Below are positions 1-5,781 of a DNA stretch of 6,859 nucleotides, one piece after another. Every line of letters starts with the position of its first letter. Within the stretch, counting starts at the first letter, position 1. Where the stretch lies: positions 32,365-39,223 of the forward strand of contig DAOPZJ010000023.1 of NCBI GenBank assembly GCA_035353335.1, given 5' to 3'. Below the pieces are notes generated by a model. The model saw only the letters and a program-made list of their open reading frames with translations, searched no databases and had not been told where the DNA came from. The position numbers and the translations under genes were made by a program. This DNA is from Oscillospiraceae bacterium (GTDB taxonomy: Bacteria > Bacillota > Clostridia > Oscillospirales > JAKOTC01).

Positions 1-1038
1 TTATCCCAAATTCTCAAACAGATAGAGTCCCTCTTTGCCGGGGGCGACGATGTCTAATCTGCCGTCGCCGTTTGTGTCGGCGATCCACATGTAAATACCC
101 GCGCCCGACGCCTCGCCCGCGTCGCCGAAGTCGATGACATGGCGGACGAAGGTCGATTTGACGATCTTGTAATAATATAACCCGACCGGGTCGTTGTCGC
201 CGAAGTCATGACCGCAGTGGGCGCGGTAGCGTTTGCCGGTGACCAGTTCCAACTCACCGTCATTGTCGAGATCAACCAGCCACAGGTCGTGGTACTGAGC
301 AGCTGCGCCGTCGATGACGTGCTTTTCGAAGCTGCCGTCGGCTTTCTGCTCCAGCCAGAACAGGCCGTAGCCGTGCCCGTTGCCGTAGATGATGTCGCAG
401 ATGCCGTCTCCGTTGACATCATAGGCCAAAATCGGCACGCCGGCCGCACAGCCGCAGTCCCAGGCGGGGATGAATTCCCATGGCTCGTACGGCGTGGTCT
501 TTTGTTTTAAATAGCCGTTACTGAGTAAAATTTCGAGTTTGCCGTCGCCGTCGATGTCGCCGACGCCCATGCCGTGGCCCGAGGGTTCGCTTCCGATGAT
601 ATATTGGACGAGCTGATGGTTTTCGAGTTTATAAAAACACTGCGGCATGCCCGGGGTGTTCGGAACGACTTCGACCGTGCCGCAGTCATCGATGTCATAA
701 AAGCGGGTGGTCTCGATGCTGCCGTATTCGTCGAGCTCGTGTACCGGCCATGGATTTATGCCGTTGTTTTCGCGCCAGCGGATGCGCTTACCCCACCAGC
801 CGCCGGTGATGACGTCGGGTTTACCGTCGCCGTTGACGTCGAGCGGATAATCGGAGAAATCGTCGAAGTATTCATCCGCGGGCATCACGTCACACATAAA
901 GAATTTTTGCGTGAAATCGGGGCCTTTGTACCAATAGCCGCCGCAGACGATGTCGGGAATGCCGTCGCCGTCGGCGTCGAATACCGAAGCCGCTTCAAAA
1001 GTCCCTTTGTCGATCAAGCGCTTTTTGAATTTTAACAA
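1..1038 (-). CDS. FG-GAP/VCBS repeat seven-bladed beta-propeller protein
   Basis: Complete gene of about 345 residues, ending in TAA at 3-1. Seven calcium-loop repeats of the form D-x-(D/N)-G-D-G-x-x-(D/E) start near residues 21, 67, 115 (degenerate, DIDDCGTVE), 161, 207, 256 (DLDNDGELE) and 321; most are spaced 46-49 residues, with a 65-residue last interval. This predicts a seven-bladed propeller. There is no signal peptide or membrane segment, so it is probably cytosolic, unlike many FG-GAP proteins. Residues 267-290 (TGKRYRAH, then GHD, DPVG and LYYYKI) recall a conserved stretch that I remember from bacterial proteins related to the propeller of aldos-2-ulose dehydratase; that link is from memory and uncertain. 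The enzymatic cupin part of that family is absent. I prefer the TTG start at 1038: AAAGGTGG lies 7 bases upstream, whereas the ATG at 1056 would place the SD inside the gene and has no SD of its own. It is divergent from an AraC regulator, which probably controls it. Substrate is unknown. Confidence 0.85.
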   Translation of the reverse strand: MLKFKKRLIDKGTFEAASVFDADGDGIPDIVCGGYWYKGPDFTQKFFMCDVMPADEYFDDFSDYPLDVNGDGKPDVITGGWWGKRIRWRENNGINPWPVHELDEYGSIETTRFYDIDDCGTVEVVPNTPGMPQCFYKLENHQLVQYIIGSEPSGHGMGVGDIDGDGKLEILLSNGYLKQKTTPYEPWEFIPAWDCGCAAGVPILAYDVNGDGICDIIYGNGHGYGLFWLEQKADGSFEKHVIDGAAAQYHDLWLVDLDNDGELELVTGKRYRAHCGHDFGDNDPVGLYYYKIVKSTFVRHVIDFGDAGEASGAGIYMWIADTNGDGRLDIVAPGKEGLYLFENLG

Positions 1039-1045
1039 GATGATA

Positions 1046-1053
1046 CCACCTTT
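1046..1053 (-). promoter_or_regulatory. Shine-Dalgarno site that sets the propeller start
   Basis: On the minus strand the sequence reads AAAGGTGG, then seven bases, then TTG at 1038-1036. The in-frame ATG at 1056 is directly 5' of this site and has only an AT-rich hairpin upstream. The SD therefore argues for initiation at the TTG, and the residues MKGGII of the longer frame are simply the translated ribosome binding site. Confidence 0.7.
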
Positions 1054-1061
1054 CATGAGAA

Positions 1062-1085
1062 AGTTCGAAAATTTGTTTTCGAACT
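1062..1085. repeat. Perfect 10-bp inverted repeat in the propeller gene leader
   Basis: AGTTCGAAAA (1062-1071) and TTTTCGAACT (1076-1085) are exact reverse complements around the four bases TTTG. On the minus strand the element lies between the predicted transcription start (about 1100) and the Shine-Dalgarno site at 1053-1046. It could fold as an mRNA hairpin that stabilises the 5' end or modulates translation, or act as a DNA operator downstream of the start point. It is not followed by a T run in the sense direction, so it is not a simple terminator. Confidence 0.7.
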
Positions 1086-1106
1086 CCGCTTCTTCACATC
1101 GATTTC

Positions 1107-1112
1107 ATTATA
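1107..1112 (-). promoter_or_regulatory. -10 box of the propeller gene promoter
   Basis: The minus strand reads TATAAT here, a full consensus -10, about 55 bases before the Shine-Dalgarno site. At a 17-base spacing the -35 position reads ATTTCT, which is far from TTGACA. A good -10 with a poor -35 is typical of promoters that need an activator, and the candidate AraC sites begin immediately upstream of that -35. Confidence 0.5.
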
Positions 1113-1136
1113 CTCACAGGCGCTGCGATAGAAATG

Positions 1137-1168
1137 GACAAAAACACAATGCGGATAGAGAAAAACAC
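1137..1168. promoter_or_regulatory. Candidate AraC-family operator: two direct repeats 21 bp apart
   Basis: GACAAAAACAC (1137-1147) and GAGAAAAACAC (1158-1168) match at 10 of 11 bases and are separated by exactly 21 bp, two helical turns. GATAGA also occurs twice nearby (1127-1132 and 1154-1159). AraC-family activators commonly bind tandem half-sites about 21 bp apart, abutting the -35 of the promoter they activate. These sites abut the expected -35 of the minus-strand propeller promoter and lie 16 bases from the -35 of the regulator's own promoter, so one site pair could serve activation and autoregulation. Binding is inferred from geometry only. Confidence 0.45.
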
Positions 1169-1183
1169 GGTATTATGCCGCTG

Positions 1184-1212
1184 TTGATTTGCGCATGCCT
1201 GTATGATATATT
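1184..1212 (+). promoter_or_regulatory. Candidate promoter of the AraC-family regulator
   Basis: TTGATT (1184-1189), a 17-base spacer, then TATATT (1207-1212). Transcription would start near 1219, giving a very short leader of roughly ten bases before the GGGAGGTGA ribosome binding site at 1225-1233. The match is moderate, and the region is AT-rich enough that alternatives (such as TATGAT at 1202-1207) cannot be excluded. Confidence 0.4.
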
Positions 1213-1229
1213 GATTTTATAGGCGGGAG

Positions 1230-1973
1230 GTGACTGTTGCGGGGAATCTTTTAAGCATCGGGCGCATGGATGTGCCGACCTATCTGTTCGGCGCGCACAA
1301 GCATGATTTTTGGGAAGTGGCCTATTATTGCGACGGCGTCGGAACCAACACCATCGGAGGTGTCGAATGGGCGTTTTCGCCGGGTACGGTCATCTGTCAG
1401 CCGCCGGAAATCAACCACGAAGAGCGCGCGGAACAGGGATATAAAAATTATTTTGTCTCGGTGAAAAGCATCGGTGCGCTGTCCGACCGGACCGTGCCGG
1501 TGGTATTCTGTGACACGGCGAGCGGCGACTTTTTCAATATTATCCGGCAGCTCTATTATGAATGCCGGATTAATGGGCATGAGCAGATCGCCGCAGCGCT
1601 GACCGAGGCGTTTGTCGCCTACATCACGGTGCTTGGGCGCGGGCTTGCCAAGAAAAACCCCTATGTCGAGCAGTTTGAGCACACGCTGGCGGCGAATCTC
1701 TCCAATCCCGAATTCAACCTGACCGAGGCCGCGAAAAAACTGCCGTTTTCACTGAACCACTTTCGGGGTTTGTTCGAGCGGCAGACCGGATTGTCGCCCA
1801 AGCGGTTTCTGCTGCGCATGCGCATTGAGCAGGCCAAATCGCTGCTCGGCGGCAACTCTCTGCCGGTCGGCGACATCGGGCGTATGTGCGGCTTTTCCGA
1901 CCCGTATTATTTTTCGCGGATATTTAAAGCCGAAACCGGACTTCCGCCCTCCGAATTTCGATTAAATCGCTAA
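1230..1973 (+). CDS. AraC-family transcriptional regulator with N-terminal cupin domain
   Basis: About 247 residues. The N-terminal half is a small cupin/AraC-binding domain: H23, H25, E29 in HKHDFWE, a P51-G52 turn, PPE at 58-60 and H63 in NHEE. The C-terminal part (about 150-245) carries the two helix-turn-helix motifs: LTEAAKKL then FRGLFERQTGLSPKRF, and the AraC signature VGDIGRMCGFSDPYYFSRIFK with TGLPPSEFR after it. Family knowledge: the cupin senses a small molecule, usually a sugar, and the HTHs bind tandem half-sites. It is divergent from the propeller gene, its most likely target. The start is uncertain: GTG at 1230 lies inside the perfect ribosome binding site GGGAGGTGA (1225-1233), and no in-frame start sits at normal spacing downstream. 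The next in-frame candidate is ATG 1266, which lacks an SD. The stop is TAA at 1971-1973, with no obvious terminator before the next promoter. Confidence 0.9.
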   Translation: MTVAGNLLSIGRMDVPTYLFGAHKHDFWEVAYYCDGVGTNTIGGVEWAFSPGTVICQPPEINHEERAEQGYKNYFVSVKSIGALSDRTVPVVFCDTASGDFFNIIRQLYYECRINGHEQIAAALTEAFVAYITVLGRGLAKKNPYVEQFEHTLAANLSNPEFNLTEAAKKLPFSLNHFRGLFERQTGLSPKRFLLRMRIEQAKSLLGGNSLPVGDIGRMCGFSDPYYFSRIFKAETGLPPSEFRLNR

Positions 1974-1980
1974 AAAGGGG

Positions 1981-2009
1981 TTGCGTTTTCCGAATTCCGG
2001 TGATATACT
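1981..2009 (+). promoter_or_regulatory. Promoter of the T-box/valS transcription unit
   Basis: TTGCGT (1981-1986), a spacer of 17 bases, and TATACT (2004-2009), preceded by an extended -10 TGA at 2001-2003. The -35 begins only eight bases after the AraC stop codon. Transcription would start near 2016, about 25 bases before the base of T-box stem I, which fits the usual layout of T-box transcripts. Confidence 0.7.
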
Positions 2010-2032
2010 ATGTCAAATTAAATATTGTAAAG

Positions 2033-2335
2033 GCATTGACGGGGAAGAGTAGGCGTTTTTGTTTTGGCACAGAGAGAAGGCGGTTGGTGCGAGCCCTTCG
2101 CAAAACGAACGCAGAAAGTAGCCCCCGAGCCGTGAACCGAACGAAAAATCAATTGCGATTGATTTTACAAGTAGGCCTCAACGGATGTTCCAAACGTTAA
2201 ATTGGAAACGATATCGGATAAAAAACTTTATCCCGTATCGGCAGAGCGCGGAAAGTTTTCTTTCCGAAATCAGGTGGTACCACGAACTTATCAATGTTCG
2301 CCCTGAGGCAATTTGCCTCGGGGTGTTTTTATTTT
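2033..2335 (+). promoter_or_regulatory. T-box riboswitch, valine (GTA) specifier, transcriptional
   Basis: The leader senses the charging state of tRNA-Val. Stem I is closed by CGGGG (2040-2044) with CCCCG (2123-2127). Above it the specifier loop has AAGAGTAG on the 5' side and AGAAAGTAG on the 3' side, then GCGTT/AACGC and GTTTTG/CAAAAC pair. The apical part carries AGAGAG and a GAAGG/CCTTC-type hairpin. The specifier after GAAA is GTA (2118-2120), a valine codon. A 9-bp hairpin follows (2145-2153 with 2158-2166), then the conserved ACGG...CGTTA segment, and stem III pairs 2210-2222 with 2227-2239. The T-box AGGTGGTACCACG is at 2272-2284, with TGGT facing an ACCA tRNA end. The antiterminator pairs CAGG (2271-2274) with CCTG (2302-2305) and CGAAC (2283-2287) with GTTCG (2296-2300). 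It shares bases with the terminator, so the two are exclusive. An extra hairpin (2249-2266) lies before the T-box. The specifier assignment is by hand alignment. Confidence 0.95.
2299..2335 (+). terminator. Intrinsic terminator of the T-box
   Basis: A 12-bp stem with two G-U pairs (2299-2310 with 2314-2325), loop ATT, followed by TTTTTATTTT at 2326-2335. It ends five bases before the valS ribosome binding site. When tRNA-Val is charged this hairpin should form and stop transcription. When uncharged tRNA binds, the antiterminator takes up 2296-2305 and disrupts it. Confidence 0.93.
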
Positions 2336-2349
2336 GTTTGGAGGGTTTG

Positions 2350-4704
2350 ATGATGGAGAAGAATTACGACTTTACAATTATGGAAAAGCAGATGCAGGAC
2401 TTTTGGGCGAAAGAACAGATTTACCGCTTTGACCCGAGAAGCAAAGGTGCGCTCTATTCCATCGACACGCCGCCGCCCACGGTCAGCGGGAGTTTGCACA
2501 TCGGGCATATCTTTTCGTATACGCAGGCCGAGATGATCGCGCGGTTCCGGCGGATGCAGGGCTACAACGTCTTTTACCCGTTCGGATTCGACGATAACGG
2601 CCTGCCGACCGAGCGGCTCGTCGAACGCGATGAGGGGATTGTCGCCAAGGATTTGCCGCGCAGCGAGTTCATTGAAAAATGCCATGTTACGACCGAGAAA
2701 TACGAAAGGGAGTTCCGCGAACTGTGGCAGTCGCTGGGGTTTTCGGCGGACTGGAACCTGCAATATACGACCATCAGCCCCGAGGTGCGCAAAATCTCGC
2801 AGGCGCTGTTTTTGGAACTGGTCAGCATGGGCAAGGCGTACTGCAAAGAGTCGCCGGTGCTTTGGTGCACCGAGTGCAAGACCTCAATCGCGCAGGCCGA
2901 ACTCGATACCAAAGACATCGATTCGAGTTTCAATTATCTGCCGTTTATCTGCGGCGGCGAAGTGATCGAAGTGGCGACGACCCGCCCGGAAATGCTTTAC
3001 GGCTGCGTCTGCCTGTTCGTGAACCCGGAGGATAGCCGTTATGCCCGCTTTGTCGGCAAGAACGTCAAAGTGCCGTTGTATGAGTACGAGATTCCGGTGA
3101 TGACCGATGAAAAAGTCGGCATTGACAAGGGTACGGGCGCGGTGATGTGCGCGACGTTCGGGGACAGCACCGACGCGGAATGGGCGCGGCAATACAATCT
3201 CCCTTACCGCAAAGTGATTGCGCCGGACGGATTGATCGATGCAAGCGTGCCGTTCATCGGCGGGCTGAAGATCAAGGCCGCCCGAAAAGAGGTCATCCGG
3301 CTGCTCGGCGAAAAAGGGTTATTGCTCAAATCCGAGGAACTCACCCACACGGTCGCCGTTCACGAGCGCTGCGGCACCGAGACCGAAATTTTGCCGTCGC
3401 GGCAGTGGTATATCGACGTGCTGTCGGAAAAGGAGCGGTTTTTAAAAGCCGCCGATGAATTGAACTGGTACCCCGCGTCAATGAAGGGGCGCTATGTCGA
3501 CTGGGTGTCGAATTTAAAATGGGACTGGTGCATCTCGCGGCAGCGCTATTTCGGTATTCCGTTTCCGGTCTGGTACTGCAAGAAATGCGGCAAGCCGGCG
3601 TTCGCAACGCCTGATCAGCTGCCTGTCAACCCGCTCGAGACGCCCTATCAAGGCAAATGCGGCTGCGGGTGTGAAGAATTCGTCCCCGAGAGCGCGGTGC
3701 TGGATACCTGGGCGACCTCGTCGGTGACGCCGCAGATCAACGAACGCAACGGCATACCTCTTATCCCGATGTCGATGCGGGCGCAGGCGCACGAGATCAT
3801 CCGCACCTGGACGTTTTACACCATCGTCCGTTCGCTCTATCACACGGGCAAACTGCCTTGGAAAGACGTGATGATCAGCGGATTTGTGCTGGCGAAAAAG
3901 GGCGAGAAGTTCAGCAAATCCAAGGCAAACAGCGAATTCGCGCCAGCCAACCTGATTGCGCAGCACTCGGCGGACGCCATGCGGTATTGGGCGGCAAGCG
4001 CGAAGCTCGGCACCGACACATTTTTTTCACAGGATGATTTAGCGGAGGCCAAACGGTTCTTAACGAAACTCTGGAACGCGTCGAAATTCGCTATTTCGCA
4101 CTTACAGGATATCGACCTCACAAAAACCCCGGAGCTGTTGCCGGTCGATAGGTGGATACTGGCGCGTGTCAACGTGACGGTGGAAAAAGCGCGGCAATCT
4201 CTGTTTGAATATGAGATCGGTTCGGCTCGGCATGAGATCGACGACCTGTTTTGGAAGGACTTTTGCGACAACTACATCGAAATCGCCAAAGACCGTCTCT
4301 ATCAGCCCGACCTCCACGGCTGCGATGCGCGCGCAAGCGGGCAGTTTACGCTTTATCACACCCTTTTTTCGATTTTGAAGCTCTATGCGCCGTATATCCC
4401 GCACATGACCGAGGTGATTTATCAGGACTTTTTCAGGCGGTATGAGGGCGAAAAGTCGATTCATCTGCTGAAGTGGGAACAGTCCGGAAAAGCCGATGAG
4501 ACGGTTTTGGCGTTCGGCGAATATCTGAAAAAATCCGTCGCAGAGGTGCGCAAATATAAGTCCGAGCACAATCTCTCGATGCGCACGGAGATTGACGAGA
4601 TGGCGGTCAGCGCGCCCGAAGCGCTGCTGCCGATGTTCAGGGAGAGCGAAAAGGACTTGCGGTCCTGTTCGAGGGCGGGAAGGATTGTGTATCGGGCGGA
4701 ATAA
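2350..4704 (+). CDS. valS: Valyl-tRNA synthetase, archaeal-like short type
   Basis: Cytosolic class I synthetase that charges tRNA-Val and edits Thr-tRNA-Val; 784 residues from ATG 2350. GGAGGG at 2340-2345 precedes both ATG 2350 and ATG 2353; the open frame reaching 2185 runs through the T-box and is not coding. Order: DTPPPTVSGSLHIGH with HIGH at 50-53; FGFDDNGLPTERLVE; zinc knuckle C173-x2-C176; CP1 editing domain with ATTRPEML (209-216) and the KGTGAV motif; second zinc element C410-x2-C413 with C437, C439, C441; KFSKS at 520-524; anticodon-binding domain from about 600. The residues DDNGLPTERLVE, the zinc elements and SGFVLAKKGEKFSKSKAN resemble archaeal-type ValS, also found in some bacteria. 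The protein ends at IVYRAE without the C-terminal coiled coil of usual bacterial ValS. Oddity: the KMSKS motif has Phe for Met. Regulated by the valine T-box upstream; no convincing terminator follows. Confidence 0.96.
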   Translation: MMEKNYDFTIMEKQMQDFWAKEQIYRFDPRSKGALYSIDTPPPTVSGSLHIGHIFSYTQAEMIARFRRMQGYNVFYPFGFDDNGLPTERLVERDEGIVAKDLPRSEFIEKCHVTTEKYEREFRELWQSLGFSADWNLQYTTISPEVRKISQALFLELVSMGKAYCKESPVLWCTECKTSIAQAELDTKDIDSSFNYLPFICGGEVIEVATTRPEMLYGCVCLFVNPEDSRYARFVGKNVKVPLYEYEIPVMTDEKVGIDKGTGAVMCATFGDSTDAEWARQYNLPYRKVIAPDGLIDASVPFIGGLKIKAARKEVIRLLGEKGLLLKSEELTHTVAVHERCGTETEILPSRQWYIDVLSEKERFLKAADELNWYPASMKGRYVDWVSNLKWDWCISRQRYFGIPFPVWYCKKCGKPAFATPDQLPVNPLETPYQGKCGCGCEEFVPESAVLDTWATSSVTPQINERNGIPLIPMSMRAQAHEIIRTWTFYTIVRSLYHTGKLPWKDVMISGFVLAKKGEKFSKSKANSEFAPANLIAQHSADAMRYWAASAKLGTDTFFSQDDLAEAKRFLTKLWNASKFAISHLQDIDLTKTPELLPVDRWILARVNVTVEKARQSLFEYEIGSARHEIDDLFWKDFCDNYIEIAKDRLYQPDLHGCDARASGQFTLYHTLFSILKLYAPYIPHMTEVIYQDFFRRYEGEKSIHLLKWEQSGKADETVLAFGEYLKKSVAEVRKYKSEHNLSMRTEIDEMAVSAPEALLPMFRESEKDLRSCSRAGRIVYRAE

Positions 4705-4732
4705 ACAGAGCGAAGATTTTCGGTAAAAATCC

Positions 4733-4761
4733 TTGACAGGCAGGAATATGCATGTTATAAT
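4733..4761 (+). promoter_or_regulatory. Perfect-consensus promoter of rpmE
   Basis: TTGACA (4733-4738), exactly 17 bases, TATAAT (4756-4761), plus an extended -10 TGT at 4753-4755. Both hexamers match consensus fully. Transcription would start near 4767, giving a leader of about 54 bases. This fits a highly expressed ribosomal protein gene and makes rpmE independent of the T-box-controlled valS. Confidence 0.9.
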
Positions 4762-4766
4762 GAACC

Positions 4767-4820
4767 GCTGTTATGACTTTCAGTCAGCGACTACAGCGTC
4801 AAACAAAGAGGTGAGACGAC
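4767..4820 (+). promoter_or_regulatory. Structured 5' leader of rpmE
   Basis: The predicted leader can form GACT (4775-4778) with AGTC (4782-4785) around TTC, with GCT (4767-4769) and AGC (4786-4788) as an outer pair. It ends in the strong ribosome binding site AAAGAGGTGA (4805-4814), six bases before ATG 4821. Short structured leaders with autoregulatory roles are known for L31 genes in the Bacillota; whether this one belongs to such a family is not established here. Confidence 0.35.
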
Positions 4821-5027
4821 ATGAAGGAAAAGATTCATCCGAAATACGAAAAGACAACGATCAGATGCGCCTGCGGCGAAGTCATCGAAGTGGGCTCCAC
4901 CAAGAAGGATATGCGTCTTGATATTTGCTCGAAGTGCCATCCGTTCTATACGGGCAAACAGAAGCTGGTCGACAGCGGCGGACGCGTCGATAAGTTCAAC
5001 AAGAGATTCAATCTCGAACAGAAGTAA
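4821..5027 (+). CDS. rpmE: Ribosomal protein L31 (bL31), zinc-binding form
   Basis: A 68-residue protein of the large ribosomal subunit, near the usual length of the family. It begins MKEKIHPKYEKT, with the zinc-ligand pattern C16-A-C18 and C36-S-K-C39, then the conserved HPFYTGKQKLVDSGGRVDKFNKRF. This is the C-plus (zinc-containing) type, not the cysteine-free paralogue made under zinc starvation. The start is set by AAAGAGGTGA six bases upstream. It has its own perfect promoter and a GC-rich, hairpin-rich 3' flank, so it is probably monocistronic. Read-through into the next gene is possible because the 3' terminator is not a textbook one. Confidence 0.98.
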   Translation: MKEKIHPKYEKTTIRCACGEVIEVGSTKKDMRLDICSKCHPFYTGKQKLVDSGGRVDKFNKRFNLEQK

Positions 5028-5034
5028 TCCATTT

Positions 5035-5108
5035 AAGCAAAACTTCGCGGTGCTTCGGCGCCGCTTCTGCGGTGCTGTCGCATAAGAGCGCGGTACCGCT
5101 TTTTGCTT
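5035..5108 (+). terminator. Probable rpmE terminator region with competing hairpins
   Basis: A 7-bp stem closed by a UUCG tetraloop pairs 5047-5053 (GCGGTGC) with 5058-5064 (GCGCCGC). A second GCGGTGCT copy lies at 5069-5076. ACCGC at 5095-5099 can pair with GCGGT at 5047, 5069 or 5090 and is followed by TTTTT (5100-5104). Outer arms AAGCAAAA (5035-5042) and TTTTGCTT (5101-5108) are also complementary. The T run after ACCGC supports termination, but several folds compete and I cannot say which forms. Confidence 0.5.
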
Positions 5109-5133
5109 TATTCGCGCAAGTTTGCGGGTGTGT

Positions 5134-5754
5134 ATGAACAGCTATCTGACCCTGAAAACCGAAGCTGAGGCCGTGTTCGTCGAACAGCGGTCGAAATTCA
5201 TCGCCGCCGCGCGTCCGGCCGAAACCGCCGGCGAAGCGGAGGCCTTTATTTCGCGCGTCAAACAGCGGCACAAAGACGCCACGCACAACGTCTGGGCTTA
5301 TTTTATCGACGACGGGAACATGCGCGCGAGCGACGACGGGGAACCGTCGGGGACCGCGGGAACGCCTGTGCTGCAGGTGTTGAAAGCAGGGCGGATTTTC
5401 AAAAGCGCCATCGTAGTGACGCGCTATTTCGGAGGAATTCTGCTCGGCGCGGGCGGGCTTGTCAGAACGTACGGCGCGGCCGCGAAACTGGGCACGGAAG
5501 CCGCCGGAATCGTGTCGATGACGCTGTGCGCGCGGTTTACGGTCACGGTGGAATACCCTGACGGGGACCGCATCAAAAACGCGCTTCAAAACGGCGGCGC
5601 GGTCATCACCGGGACGCAGTATTCTGACAAAGTCGCGTTTGAATATTATCTGCCTGCCGAAAAGGCGGCCGCAATGGCCGGAATACTCGCCGAACTGACT
5701 TCGGGGCGCGCTCTCTTGACGCCGTTGGGGACGGAATTTCTTGACATTCCTTGA
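5134..5754 (+). CDS. YigZ/IMPACT (UPF0029) family protein
   Basis: About 206 residues from ATG 5134, close to the usual size of bacterial YigZ/YvyE proteins. The N-terminal UPF0029 domain shows SKFIA (20-24), DATHNVWAY (48-56), the signature DDGEPSGTAGTPVLQ (67-81) and VVTRYFGGILLGAGGLVR (94-111). A smaller C-terminal DUF1949-like domain covers about 135-200. Relatives of eukaryotic IMPACT/YIH1 are linked to translation control; the bacterial role is unclear, and a YigZ structure suggested nucleic-acid or ribosome contact. No enzymatic activity can be assigned. The start is uncertain: in-frame TTG 5122 and GTG 5128 lie just upstream, and no strong ribosome binding site supports any of them (GGGTG at 5126-5130 is weak). 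It sits 106 bases after rpmE and overlaps the -35 of the next promoter with its stop codon. No promoter of its own is clear, so read-through from rpmE may express it. Confidence 0.93.
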   Translation: MNSYLTLKTEAEAVFVEQRSKFIAAARPAETAGEAEAFISRVKQRHKDATHNVWAYFIDDGNMRASDDGEPSGTAGTPVLQVLKAGRIFKSAIVVTRYFGGILLGAGGLVRTYGAAAKLGTEAAGIVSMTLCARFTVTVEYPDGDRIKNALQNGGAVITGTQYSDKVAFEYYLPAEKAAAMAGILAELTSGRALLTPLGTEFLDIP

Positions 5755-5779
5755 AAATTTTGTTCATCCGGTGTAAAAT
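5751..5779 (+). promoter_or_regulatory. Promoter of the sugar transferase gene
   Basis: TTGAAA (5751-5756), which overlaps the stop codon of the YigZ gene, a 17-base spacer, and TAAAAT (5774-5779). The start point would fall near 5786, inside the palindrome at 5782-5796. A second possible -10, TATACT at 5785-5790, lies within the palindrome itself, but its upstream TTGTTC is 19 bases away. Confidence 0.6.
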
Positions 5780-5781
5780 AC

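Noticed and set aside
59..978. Repeated GCCGTCGCCG-like DNA units
   Set aside because: They are the codons of the repeated calcium-binding loops in the propeller protein, not a CRISPR array or separate repeat element.
208..1035. Long plus-strand frames opposite the propeller gene
   Set aside because: They are the complement of the repeated D-x-D-G-D-G coding units, whose GC-rich codons suppress stops on the other strand.
2000..2200. 66-codon frame in the valS leader
   Set aside because: It lies within the promoter and the T-box stem I; no ribosome binding site.
2185..2349. 55-codon N-terminal extension of ValS
   Set aside because: It runs through T-box stem III, the antiterminator and the terminator; the proper Shine-Dalgarno and start are at 2340-2355.
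4709..4731. Weak GATTTT/AAAATC hairpin after valS
   Set aside because: Only six A-T-rich pairs and no T run after it, so it is not a convincing terminator.
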